Shown piece by piece: positions 39,417-47,932 of a DNA stretch of 64,000 nt; within the stretch, counting starts at the first letter, position 1, and each line of letters opens with the position of its first letter. A program made the translations under genes and the position numbers. Location: assembly GCF_012034245.1 (NCBI RefSeq), contig NZ_JAATEO010000005.1:186001-250000 (forward strand), in the 5' to 3' direction. Source of the DNA: Micromonospora thermarum (GTDB lineage Bacteria > Actinomycetota > Actinomycetes > Mycobacteriales > Micromonosporaceae). The notes under the pieces are model-generated. The model did no database searches, was not told where the DNA came from, and saw only the letters and a program-made list of their open reading frames with translations.

Positions 39417-39463
39417 GGAAAGAGTGGCCATTCCACGTGACACGTGGAATGGCCACTCTTTCC
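39417..39463. repeat. 47-bp perfect palindrome between padR and ispG
   Basis: 23-bp arms starting GGAAAGAGTGGCCATTCC pair perfectly around a single central A at 39440. It lies between convergent genes, so it could end transcription from both sides. Such a perfect long palindrome could also extrude as a cruciform. Confidence 0.85.
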
Positions 39464-39515
39464 GTAGAGGTGCGTCCACCGGGACGCCCGCACGGCGGGC
39501 TGCCGGTGGGGACGG

Positions 39516-40688
39516 TCAGTGAACCGTGACCGTCGCGCCGCCGGTCAGGCCGCGCAGCTCCTCGGGCAGCTCGGCGCCCATCTCCTCGGCCAGCCGGAGC
39601 GCCTCCTCGATGAGCGTCTCCACGATCTGCCCCTCGGGGACGGTCTTGATGACCTGGCCCTTGACGAAGATCTGACCCTTGCCGTTGCCGGAGGCGACCC
39701 CCAGGTCGGCCTCGCGGGCCTCACCGGGGCCGTTCACCACACAGCCCATGACGGCCACCCGGAGCGGCACCGGCAGCCCCTCCAGGCCGGCGGTGACCTC
39801 CTCGGCGAGCTTGTAGACGTCGACCTGGGCGCGCCCGCAGGACGGGCACGAGACGATCTCCAGGCCGCGCTCGCGCAGCCCGAGCGACTCCAGGATCGCG
39901 GCACCGACCTTGATCTCCTCGACCGGCGGGGCGGACAGCGACACCCGGATGGTGTCACCGATGCCCTCGGCCAGCAGCGCCCCGAAGGCCACCGCGGACT
40001 TGATGGTGCCCTGAAACGCCGGCCCGGCCTCGGTGACACCGAGGTGCAGCGGGTAGTCGCACTTCTCGGCCAGCTGCCGGTACGCCCGGATCATCACCAC
40101 CGGGTCGTTGTGCTTCACGGAGATCTTGATGTCCCGGAAGCCGTGCTCCTCGAACAGCGAGCACTCCCACAGCGCCGACTCGACCAGCGCCTCCGCGGTG
40201 GCCTTGCCGTACTTGGCCAGCAGCCGCTTGTCCAGCGAGCCGGCGTTGACGCCGATCCGGATCGGGACGCCGGCGTCGCCGGCGGCCTTGGCGATCTCCT
40301 TGACCTTGTCGTCGAACTGCCGGATGTTGCCCGGGTTCACCCGGACGGCCGCGCAGCCCGCGTCGATCGCGGCGAAGACGTACTTCGGCTGGAAGTGGAT
40401 GTCGGCGATGACCGGGATCTGCGACTTGCGCGCGATCGCCGGCAGCGCCTCCACGTCGTCCTGGCTCGGCACGGCGACCCGCACGATCTGGCAGCCGGAC
40501 GCGGTCAGTTCGGCGATCTGCTGGAGCGTCGCGTTGATGTCGGCGGTGAGGGTGGTGGTCATCGACTGCACGGACACCGGCGCACCGCCGCCGACCGGCA
40601 CCGAGCCGACCATGATCTGGCGGCTCGCCCGGCGCGGCGCGAGCGGCGGGGGCGGTACGGCGGGGATACCGAGGCTGACAGCGGTCAC
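39516..40688 (-). CDS. ispG: 4-hydroxy-3-methylbut-2-enyl diphosphate synthase (MEP pathway)
   Basis: 390 residues. Penultimate step of the MEP isoprenoid pathway. TIM-barrel motifs [28 protein letters not shown] and VGVTEAGP; [4Fe-4S] ligands in [14 protein letters not shown] and [13 protein letters not shown] 40688 was chosen over 40697 because AAGGTGA is well spaced for the former and abuts the latter. It follows rseP by nine bases, in the dxr-rseP-ispG operon. Confidence 0.95.
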   Translation of the reverse strand: MTAVSLGIPAVPPPPLAPRRASRQIMVGSVPVGGGAPVSVQSMTTTLTADINATLQQIAELTASGCQIVRVAVPSQDDVEALPAIARKSQIPVIADIHFQPKYVFAAIDAGCAAVRVNPGNIRQFDDKVKEIAKAAGDAGVPIRIGVNAGSLDKRLLAKYGKATAEALVESALWECSLFEEHGFRDIKISVKHNDPVVMIRAYRQLAEKCDYPLHLGVTEAGPAFQGTIKSAVAFGALLAEGIGDTIRVSLSAPPVEEIKVGAAILESLGLRERGLEIVSCPSCGRAQVDVYKLAEEVTAGLEGLPVPLRVAVMGCVVNGPGEAREADLGVASGNGKGQIFVKGQVIKTVPEGQIVETLIEEALRLAEEMGAELPEELRGLTGGATVTVH

Positions 40689-40697
40689 TTCAGGCAC

Positions 40698-41948
40698 TCA
40701 CCTTGAGAAGATCGTGATCGGGTTGACGACGTCCGCGGTGATGGTCAGCAGCGTGAACGCGCCACCGATGAGGATCACCGCGTACGTGAAGGGCATGAGC
40801 TTGAGGTAGTCGACCCGGCCCGGGTCGGGGCGGCGCAGCCGCGCGTACACCCAGGAGCGGGCCCGCTCGAACCAGGCGATGGCGATGTGACCGCCGTCCA
40901 GCGGGAGCAGCGGCAGCAGGTTGAACACGCCGATGAAGAAGTTCAGCGAGACGAACAGCATGAAGAACAGCAGCCAGGCGTTGTTCTCCACCGCCTCGCC
41001 GCCGAGCCGGCTGGCGCCGACCACGCTGATCGGGGTGTCGACGTCACGCTCCCCGCCGGTGATGGCGGTCCACAGCGCGGGGATCTTCTGCGGGATCCGC
41101 TGCAACGCCTCGAACGTGTTCACCGCCATGTCCCCGGTGAAGTCGGCGGTCGCGCCGAACGCGGCGACCGGGCCGTACTCGATGCGGGTGGGCGTGCTGG
41201 GAACGAGGCCGACGCCGAGCGCGGCGACCGGCCCGACGGTGCCCTTCGGGTCGTCCAGCGGCGGGCGCTGGGTCTGCGCGAGCGTCGCCGTCGCGGTGGC
41301 CGACTGGCCGTCACGGACGTACGCGATCTGCGCCGTCTCCCCCGGCTTGAGCCCGCGCAGTGTGGTGAGCAGGTCGCCGTAGGTGGCGACCGGCGTGCCG
41401 TTGACCGCGGTGATCCGGTCGCCGTCGCGCAGCTGGGCCTGGGCGGCCGGGCTGGCCGGGTCGGCGGCGGTGCAGGCGCGGGCGGCGTTCTCCGGTACGA
41501 CGCAGTCGGTGAGCTGGATGACGGCCGGCTCCTGCCGGACCTGCGCCTCGGTGGTCGGGAAGTTCGGGTTGGGCAGGCCGGCGGTGACCGCGATGATCCA
41601 GAGGGTGACCAGCGCGAGGGCGAAGTGGGTGATCGACCCCGCGGACATCACGATCGTCCGCTTCCAGACCGGGTACCGCCACATGGCCCGCGGCTCGTCG
41701 GCCGGGTCCACGTCGTCGTCCTGCGGCGTCATCCCGACGATCTTGCAGAAGCCGCCGAGCGGGATGCCCTTGATCCCGTACTCCGTCTCGCCCCGCTTGA
41801 ACGACCAGAGGGTCGGGCCGAAGCCGACGAAGTAGCGGGTCACCTTCATGCCGAAGGCCTTGGCGGTGAGCATGTGCCCCGCCTCGTGCAGGCTCACCGA
41901 GATCAGGATGGCGAGGGCGAAGAGCGTCACCCCGAGCAGGTATGCCAT
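40698..41948 (-). CDS. rseP: Site-2 protease RseP/Rip1-type zinc metalloprotease
   Basis: 416 residues. Intramembrane protease cutting anti-sigma factors. Zinc motif HEAGH near residue 20, a PDZ domain (~185-260, DGDRITAVNGTPV) and second ligand motif LLPLLPLDGGHIAIAW, plus flanking membrane helices. The start ATG overlaps the dxr stop by one base (TGATG), so it is translationally coupled to the isoprenoid gene. Confidence 0.94.
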   Translation of the reverse strand: MAYLLGVTLFALAILISVSLHEAGHMLTAKAFGMKVTRYFVGFGPTLWSFKRGETEYGIKGIPLGGFCKIVGMTPQDDDVDPADEPRAMWRYPVWKRTIVMSAGSITHFALALVTLWIIAVTAGLPNPNFPTTEAQVRQEPAVIQLTDCVVPENAARACTAADPASPAAQAQLRDGDRITAVNGTPVATYGDLLTTLRGLKPGETAQIAYVRDGQSATATATLAQTQRPPLDDPKGTVGPVAALGVGLVPSTPTRIEYGPVAAFGATADFTGDMAVNTFEALQRIPQKIPALWTAITGGERDVDTPISVVGASRLGGEAVENNAWLLFFMLFVSLNFFIGVFNLLPLLPLDGGHIAIAWFERARSWVYARLRRPDPGRVDYLKLMPFTYAVILIGGAFTLLTITADVVNPITIFSR

Positions 41949-43159
41949 CAAGTTCCTTCCACTGATCCGTCGATGATCGCCTGCGCGTGCCCACGGGCCC
42001 ACGACTCGGCCGTCAGCACGTCCTCGACGGTACCTGGTTCGGCGAAGTCGGGAGCGTCCCGCAGCACCCGTTCCAGGGTGTCGACGATGCCGAGGAACGG
42101 CAGCCGCCCGGCGACGAACGCCGCCACGCACTCCTCGTTGGCCGCGTTGTAGATCGCCGGCCGGCAGCGGCCCGCCTCGCCAGCGGCCTTGGCGAGCGCC
42201 ACCGCCGGGAACGCCTCGTCGTCCAGCGGCTGGAACTCCCACGTGTGGGCCTTCGTCCAGTCGACGGCCGCGGCGGCGTCGTCGACCCGGTCCGGCCAGC
42301 CGAGGCCGAGGGCGATCGGCAACCGCATGTCAGGCGGGCTGGCCTGGGCGAGCGTCGAGCCGTCGGTGAACTCCACCATCGAGTGGATCACCGACTGCGG
42401 GTGGACCATGACGGTGATGTCGGCGTACGGCACGTCGAACAGCTCGTGCGCCTCGATGACCTCCAGCGCCTTGTTGACCATGGTGGCGGAGTTGATCGTG
42501 ACGACCGGCCCCATGTTCCAGGTCGGGTGCGCGAGCGCCTGCTCGGGTGTGACCTGCGTCAACTCGTCGCGTCGCCGGCCCCGGAACGGACCGCCGCTGG
42601 CAGTGACGACCAGCCGCCGCACCTCGCCGCGGGTGCCGCCGCGCAGGCACTGGGCGAGCGCCGAGTGCTCGGAGTCCACCGGGACGATCTGCCCCGGCCG
42701 CGTCACCGCGGCCCGCACCAGGGGGCCGCCGGCGACGAGGGACTCCTTGTTGGCCAGGGCGAGCGTACGGCCGGCGCGCAGCGCGGCGAGGGTCGGCGCG
42801 AGCCCGAGCGAGCCGACCACCCCGTTGAGGACGACGTCGCAGGGCCACTGCGCCAGTTCCGTCATCGCGTCCGGCCCGGCGACGATCTTCGGCAGCTTGA
42901 AGTCCCCACTGGCCCAGCCGCGCCGGCTCGCCTCGGCGTAGAAGGCGAGCTGGAGGTCCTGCGCGGCGGACGCCTTGGCCACGCCGACCGCCTCGACGCC
43001 GAGTTCGAGGGCCTGGGCGGCGAGCAGCTCGACGTTGCCACCGCCGGCGCCGAGGGCGACCACCCGGAACCGGTCCGGGTTGCGCCGCACGATGTCGATG
43101 GCCTGCGTCCCGATCGAGCCGGTGGAGCCGAGCAGGACGAGGTCCCGGGGAGAAGTCAC
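41948..43159 (-). CDS. dxr: 1-deoxy-D-xylulose 5-phosphate reductoisomerase
   Basis: 403 residues. First committed MEP-pathway enzyme, NADPH- and metal-dependent. NADPH motif [22 protein letters not shown], metal site [12 protein letters not shown], and [23 protein letters not shown] 43159 has GGGGAAG upstream. It leads the dxr-rseP-ispG operon. Confidence 0.95.
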   Translation of the reverse strand: MTSPRDLVLLGSTGSIGTQAIDIVRRNPDRFRVVALGAGGGNVELLAAQALELGVEAVGVAKASAAQDLQLAFYAEASRRGWASGDFKLPKIVAGPDAMTELAQWPCDVVLNGVVGSLGLAPTLAALRAGRTLALANKESLVAGGPLVRAAVTRPGQIVPVDSEHSALAQCLRGGTRGEVRRLVVTASGGPFRGRRRDELTQVTPEQALAHPTWNMGPVVTINSATMVNKALEVIEAHELFDVPYADITVMVHPQSVIHSMVEFTDGSTLAQASPPDMRLPIALGLGWPDRVDDAAAAVDWTKAHTWEFQPLDDEAFPAVALAKAAGEAGRCRPAIYNAANEECVAAFVAGRLPFLGIVDTLERVLRDAPDFAEPGTVEDVLTAESWARGHAQAIIDGSVEGT

Positions 43160-43202
43160 GGCGCCATTCTTCCCCAGGGACGCCCGACGCCCACCGGGAG
43201 CC

Positions 43203-43436
43203 TCAGCCGTCGATGTCCGCCGGCTCCTCCGGCGCATCCTCGTCCAGCAGGTCGGCCGGGTCGACGGAGAACGCGAACGGTCGGGTCATCACGAACGCGC
43301 TGCCCGCGGCGGCGGCGCTCAGCGGCCGGTACTCCCCCACGGCCAGCTCGAAGAGCGCGATGGTCGGCACCCGGTTACGGAGATCGACCCGGAGGAAGAA
43401 CGGCACGCCGGGGCCGTCCACGGCTCGTCGTGCCAC
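43203..43436 (-). pseudogene. Uma2-family endonuclease remnant
   Basis: 77 codons matching only the C-terminal part of Uma2 proteins ([43 protein letters not shown]). The catalytic N-terminal region is absent. Just upstream the expected continuation is out of frame (EPTEPSFDVLRWHDEPWT in another frame), suggesting decay. No good start codon or ribosome site. Confidence 0.6.
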
Positions 43437-43636
43437 CGCAGCACGTCGAACGACGGCTCGGTGGGCTCCGGCGCCGCCTCGCCGTCAGATCAACTCGTGA
43501 TCCTTGAAGTTGCGGTGTCACGGTCGAACGGACACCCCGACATCCATGAAGTCGAGTGGATCTTGTGAATGCGGACAGGCGCGCCTGGCCGTGTTCGCCC
43601 TTGCCACGCGGTCGGCACGGGCAGTGGGATGACGAG

Positions 43637-44311
43637 ATGATCGTCGACGATGCAGCCGGGGTGCTGACCTGGCCGGGATGTCGGAACGTCCGCGACCTGG
43701 GCGGCACACCCACCACCGACGGGCGTCGCATCCGGCACGGCGCGCTGCTGCGGTCGGATCGGCTCACACCCGCCGACGTGCCGGCCGCCCGCGCCGCCGG
43801 GGTCAGCCGGATCGTCGACCTGCGCTGGGCGCGGGAGTGCGAGCGCGATCCGAGCCCGTTCGCCAGCGACCCGGTGTACCGGAACGCGCCGCTGCTCGCC
43901 GACCCGCTCGGCTACAACCCGCCGGAGGACAGCTACGGCCCCATGCTCGACCACAACGCCGAGCGGATGGCGGTCGCCGTCCGCTTGGTGGCCGACGCGC
44001 CGCCCGGGGCGGTCCTCGTGCACTGCCATGCCGGCCGGGATCGCACCGGTGTCCTGGTCGCGCTGCTGCTCGGCCTGGCCGGCGTCGGCCCGGCGGAGAT
44101 CGCCGCCGACTTCGCCCGCACCGAGGGCTGCGGTCCCCTGCCGATGCGCAACACCCTGACCCACCTCGACGCCCACTACGGCGGCAGTGCCGGCTACCTG
44201 ACCGCCGCCGGCCTCGACCCGGCCCTGCTGGCCGCCGTCCGCAGCCGTCTCCTGCCCCGAGCCGGACCACCCGGTCAGGCGGGCCCGAGGCAGAACACCA
44301 CGTCGACGTAG
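43637..44311 (+). CDS. Tyrosine-protein phosphatase family protein
   Basis: 224 residues. PF13350-like tyrosine/serine phosphatase with P-loop VHCHAGRDRTGVLVALLL (HCx5R), an N-terminal GCRNVRDLGGTPTTDGRRIR motif and RSDRLTPAD. These enzymes act on phosphotyrosine or phosphoinositides, as in mycobacterial PtpB. ATG 43637 was chosen; an in-frame start at 43556 would add 27 unlikely residues. It overlaps the convergent LppU-like gene by 37 bases. Confidence 0.88.
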   Translation: MIVDDAAGVLTWPGCRNVRDLGGTPTTDGRRIRHGALLRSDRLTPADVPAARAAGVSRIVDLRWARECERDPSPFASDPVYRNAPLLADPLGYNPPEDSYGPMLDHNAERMAVAVRLVADAPPGAVLVHCHAGRDRTGVLVALLLGLAGVGPAEIAADFARTEGCGPLPMRNTLTHLDAHYGGSAGYLTAAGLDPALLAAVRSRLLPRAGPPGQAGPRQNTTST

Positions 44312-44724
44312 TCGGAGTTCTTCTCCCAGTTGGAATAGTGATAGTCGGCGAAACCGGGTGCCGCCTGCTCGCACACCGCTCTGACCTGCTTCTCCCCGTC
44401 GACGGCGCCCTCGACGCGGGCCACCACCCGCCGCGTGTCGGGGCCGCAGGCGGCGATCACCAGCACCGTGCTCCCCGCGGTGCCGATGTCGCGTACGCAC
44501 TGCCCGGCCTGCACGAACTGCTCGTCGCCGTTGGCCCGTGCCGGAGCCGAACTGGTCCCGGCGCTCACCTCGTCCGCCGGCGGGGTACGGGACCGTACCG
44601 CGTCGATCACGCCGAACCCCTCGAACACCGCGCCGAGGATGCCGGCGACCGCTGCGGCCACGAAGATCCAGCGGACAAATGATCCCCGGCGTCCGTGCGC
44701 CGATCCGCTCTCATCGTTCGTCAC
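44275..44724 (-). CDS. LppU/SCO3897-like membrane-anchored protein
   Basis: 149 residues. A cytoplasmic basic tail (AHGRRGSFVRW) precedes one membrane helix (IFVAAAVAGILGAVFEGFGV), then an extracellular domain with paired Cys (AGQCVRDIG, VIAACGPD, RAVCEQAAP, VVFCLGPA), as in LppU-type proteins. GTG 44724 has GGAGG five bases upstream. The 3' end overlaps the phosphatase gene on the other strand. Confidence 0.75.
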   Translation of the reverse strand: MTNDESGSAHGRRGSFVRWIFVAAAVAGILGAVFEGFGVIDAVRSRTPPADEVSAGTSSAPARANGDEQFVQAGQCVRDIGTAGSTVLVIAACGPDTRRVVARVEGAVDGEKQVRAVCEQAAPGFADYHYSNWEKNSDYVDVVFCLGPA

Positions 44725-44991
44725 GTTTCCTCCAGGACAGGGGGCGAGGTCGGTGAGGAAGTGGAGATCTCTCGGGGGCTCAACCTTGGCACAGTGCGAG
44801 GCGGCGGCCGCGGTGCGAAACCGGCAGCGCGTCGGGGCCGGAGCACGCACCGGTCACGCGCTTCGGCCGTAACCGCAGGTCAGGCGGCACCGGGCGGGCG
44901 GTGGTCGCCGGCCGCCGGAGCCGAGGGTGTCGGATGTTCGACTGGCCCGGTCGGCCGTGCGACCGGCGACGACGCGACCGGTCTGTGCTTT

Positions 44992-45540
44992 TCAGGCCGG
45001 CGGATGTTCCAGGACGAAGGTCTCCACCTCCGTGCCGCCATACCAGTCGGTGCGCCGGCCGACGTGGGTCATGCCGAGGCGGCGGCACACCGCCATCGAC
45101 CGGTCGTTGCCGGGCGTCACCACCGCGTAGATCTCGCGGGTGCCGGTAGCGAACTCGCGGGCGACCATCGTCCGGGCGGCCTCGGTCGCGTACCCGTGCC
45201 CCCACGAGTCCGGGTGCAGGTGCCAGCCGACCTCGATGTCGTCGGTGGGCGTGGTGCCGTCGGCGCCCGGCAGCGGCTTGAGCAGCACGCTGCCCGCCGC
45301 CTGGCCGCTGTCGCGCACCTCGATCGCCCAGATGCCGTACCGGCCCCCGGACGGCGCCGACCGCTCCCGCCAGGCCTGTACCCGCTCGGCGGCCTGCTCC
45401 GGGTCGGTCAGGGTCCCCGCCCCGCCGCCGAGCCAGCGCATCACCTCGTCCCGGGAGTAGATGTCGAAGATCCGGGCCAGGTCGGACGGCGAGTCGGTCC
45501 ACTCCCGGATCACGAGGCGGTCCGTGGTGACAACGGTCAT
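44992..45540 (-). CDS. RimJ/RimL-type GNAT acetyltransferase
   Basis: 182 residues. GNAT fold with TDRLVIREWTDSPSDLARIF at the N-terminus, acetyl-CoA loop HLHPDSWGHGYATEAARTMV and the conserved NDRSMAVCRRLGM. Members acetylate protein N-termini or small molecules. It diverges from the YihY gene across 50 bases. Confidence 0.9.
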   Translation of the reverse strand: MTVVTTDRLVIREWTDSPSDLARIFDIYSRDEVMRWLGGGAGTLTDPEQAAERVQAWRERSAPSGGRYGIWAIEVRDSGQAAGSVLLKPLPGADGTTPTDDIEVGWHLHPDSWGHGYATEAARTMVAREFATGTREIYAVVTPGNDRSMAVCRRLGMTHVGRRTDWYGGTEVETFVLEHPPA

Positions 45541-45590
45541 GGCGGCCGAGTCTAGGACTGACAGCGGATACGACGGGGAACAGGTACGCG

Positions 45591-46442
45591 ATGGGCGGCG
45601 GATGGCAGCGGACGAAGCGGATCGGCGCTGCCGCCTTCCGGCCGGTACGTGGGCGGGACCTGTCGCTGCACGCCGCCGCGATCACCTTCTACGGGGCGAT
45701 CGCCGTGGTGCCGGTGGCGCTGCTGGCCATCTGGCTCACGGCGCTGGTGGCCGGAGCCGGCCGGGTCCGTCGGCTCACGTCGTACGCGGTGCGGACCCTG
45801 CCGGACGAGATCGGCGCCCCCCGGGCGGTGGCCGCGCTGGTCGAGGCCGGGGTGGGGTTGACCCCGTGGCTGGCACTGGCCTCGTTGCTGCCGGCGTCGC
45901 TGTACGGCGAGGGCCTGCGCCGCGCGTTCGTCTCGGTGGCCGATTCGCACGTCGACGAGTCGCTGGTCGGCTGGCGGGGGCGGCTGCTGCTGCTCCCGCT
46001 GCTGGCGCCCGCCCCCGCTCTGCTGCTGTCGATCCTGCTCGCGCTGCCGACCACCACCGGGCTGGTCCGCGAGGGCGGCTGGGTGGGCGCGCTGGGGGTG
46101 GTGCTGTCGTTCCTGGCGACCTGGCTGGTGCTGACCCCGGTGCTGATGTGGGTGTTCCGGGTGGTCGGGCCGGCGTCGCCGGACTGGCTCTCCACCCTCG
46201 CGGTCGGGTCGTTCACGGCGGCGAACCTGTCCGGCTTCCTGCACGGCTTCGTGCTGTTCGCGTCGCTGCCGATCGACCTGGGCGTGCCGTTCGGCGGCTT
46301 CGACGCGGTCGGCGCCGGCGTGGCCGTCCTGCTGTGGCTCTACCTGTTCCACGTGATCGTGCTGGCCGGCTACTCCGCCACCCTGGCCCTCTCCCGCTGG
46401 CGCACCCGCCGCGCCACCGCCACCGCCACCACCCCAGGTTGA
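45591..46442 (+). CDS. YihY/BrkB-family inner membrane protein
   Basis: 283 residues. YihY pattern near the N-terminus (DLSLHAAAITFYGAIAVVPV, ALLAIWLTALVAGAG) and about six helices overall, ending with LLWLYLFHVIVLAGYSATLA. Once mislabelled RNase BN, the family's real function is unclear (membrane integrity or lipid handling). The stop lies within a GATCATG-type repeat. Confidence 0.9.
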   Translation: MGGGWQRTKRIGAAAFRPVRGRDLSLHAAAITFYGAIAVVPVALLAIWLTALVAGAGRVRRLTSYAVRTLPDEIGAPRAVAALVEAGVGLTPWLALASLLPASLYGEGLRRAFVSVADSHVDESLVGWRGRLLLLPLLAPAPALLLSILLALPTTTGLVREGGWVGALGVVLSFLATWLVLTPVLMWVFRVVGPASPDWLSTLAVGSFTAANLSGFLHGFVLFASLPIDLGVPFGGFDAVGAGVAVLLWLYLFHVIVLAGYSATLALSRWRTRRATATATTPG

Positions 46443-46498
46443 TCATGGAGTTGGCGGGTCGGGGAGCGCTCCCCCCACCCGCCAACATCATGATCGAC
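46438..46498. repeat. Dispersed inverted repeat, GATCATG type, copy 2
   Basis: Left arm GTTGATCATGGAGTTGGCGG (from 46438) and right arm ending CATCATGATCGAC (46498). Arms pair at all but two or three of 21 positions. The loop holds GGGGAGCGCTCCCC, itself a perfect palindrome. It lies between convergent genes and overlaps the YihY stop. Confidence 0.85.
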
Positions 46499-46514
46499 GA
46501 GGGATCAGCGAGCG

Positions 46515-47678
46515 TCAGCGGCGGAAGGGGCCGCGGACCTCGTACGTCAACCCGCCGCTGCCCGTTCGCTCGCCGCTGGTGCCGCGCTGGGAGGAGAAGT
46601 AGAGGCGGGTGCCGTCCGGGAAGAACGCCGGACCGGTGATCTCGGAGCCGCCCTGGTTCAGGATGCGCAGGAAGGGAGCGACCACCCCGGTCGGGGTGAT
46701 CACGCAGATCTCCATGTTGCCGCCGTCCTCGGCCACGTACAGGTCCCCGCCCGGGGTGCCGGTGATGTTGTCCACCCCGGTCAGCGGCGCCGTGCCGACG
46801 GGGACCAGCGAGTCGTCGTACGCCAGGTCGATGCGCTGGTTGACCGCGTCGTACGCCCACACCCGGTTGTCGCCCTTCGTGGTGAACCAGCAGGTGCCGC
46901 GGTCGTACCAGCACCCCTCGCCACCGTCGAAGTGCCGGGCCGCGCCGACCTGCCAGCGGGTGGGGATCGGGAAGCCGTCCCGGTCCGGGATGTCCCGCCA
47001 GGTCACCGGCCCGGAGGTCACGTCCGCCGGCGCGCACAGCACCTGGAGCCGGCCGGTGCGCAGGTCGCCCCAGGTGTCCGGGACGAACCGGTAGAAGCAG
47101 CCGTCGCCCTCGTCCTCGGTCAGGTAGACCACCCGCCGGTCCGGGTCGCACGCGGCGGCCTCGTGGGTGAACCGTCCCATCCGGGTACGCTCCTCGGCCG
47201 ACCGGCTGCCGTCCGGCCAGGTCTCGAAGACCCGCCCCAGTGGCACCTCCTCACAGGAGAGCCAGGTGCCCCACGGCGTGGCGCCGCCGGCGCAGTTGAC
47301 GTTGGTGCCGCCGAGGATCCGGTACGCCGCGGCGATCGAGCCGTCCGCCCGGAACCGCACCGCCGACGCGCCCCCGACCAGCGGGATCTCCGAGTTGGAC
47401 ACGTAGATCCAGCCGTCGCCGGCCGGGAAGCAGGCACCTCCGTCGGGCGCGAAGTGCCACAGGTAGCCGGTGCCGGGCACCACCTGGCCGGCGCGGGCGA
47501 TCACCCGGCTGGTGAAGCCGGCCGGAAGCTGGATGCCGTTGGCGTCGGCGGCGAGCAGGTCCCCGTACGGGCCGGGGCCGGGCTGGGCGGGGGCGGCCAG
47601 CGCCGCGCCGGCCCAGAGACTGCCGGCGAAGGCGGCGCCGCCGGCGACGGTGGCGCGCAGGACGGTACGACGGTCCAT
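46515..47678 (-). CDS. Tat-exported PhoX-like DUF839 protein
   Basis: 387 residues. Twin-arginine signal MDRRTVLRATVAGGAAFAGS with AxA cleavage near residue 30, then beta-propeller-like DUF839 sequence (WHFAPDGGACFPAGDGWIYV, NCAGGATPWGTWLSCEE, YLTEDEGDGCFYRFVPDTWG, YVAEDGGNMEI). PhoX enzymes are calcium/iron alkaline phosphatases folded in the cytoplasm, which fits Tat export. The ATG has GGGAGGT about eight bases upstream. Phosphatase activity is inferred from family. Confidence 0.85.
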   Translation of the reverse strand: MDRRTVLRATVAGGAAFAGSLWAGAALAAPAQPGPGPYGDLLAADANGIQLPAGFTSRVIARAGQVVPGTGYLWHFAPDGGACFPAGDGWIYVSNSEIPLVGGASAVRFRADGSIAAAYRILGGTNVNCAGGATPWGTWLSCEEVPLGRVFETWPDGSRSAEERTRMGRFTHEAAACDPDRRVVYLTEDEGDGCFYRFVPDTWGDLRTGRLQVLCAPADVTSGPVTWRDIPDRDGFPIPTRWQVGAARHFDGGEGCWYDRGTCWFTTKGDNRVWAYDAVNQRIDLAYDDSLVPVGTAPLTGVDNITGTPGGDLYVAEDGGNMEICVITPTGVVAPFLRILNQGGSEITGPAFFPDGTRLYFSSQRGTSGERTGSGGLTYEVRGPFRR

Positions 47679-47831
47679 CGGACAACCTCCCGGGCTTCAC
47701 GGTCGATGTCCCGTTGACGTTAGAGCCGACAGTGCATCGATGGAAGTCGCTGTCCGGTGAACGCGGGATGACCGACGGGCGGCGCCGCGGGAGACGATCC
47801 GGCGCCCGCCGACACTGCCCCGCCCACCCCG

Positions 47832-47892
47832 GTCGATCATGACGTTGGCGGGCGTGTCGATCTCTTTGGCACCCGCCAGCTTCATGATCGAC
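47832..47892. repeat. Dispersed inverted repeat, GATCATG type, copy 3
   Basis: Left arm GTCGATCATGACGTTGGCGG (from 47832) and right arm ending CTTCATGATCGAC (47892), pairing at about 19 of 21 positions around a 19-base loop. It lies in the divergent space between the DUF839 and CrtI-like genes, 41 bases before the latter's start, so it may affect their promoters. Confidence 0.85.
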
Positions 47893-47932
47893 GGGGTGTC
47901 GGAGAGGCTGAGCGCCGGTTAAGGTGCCGGGT

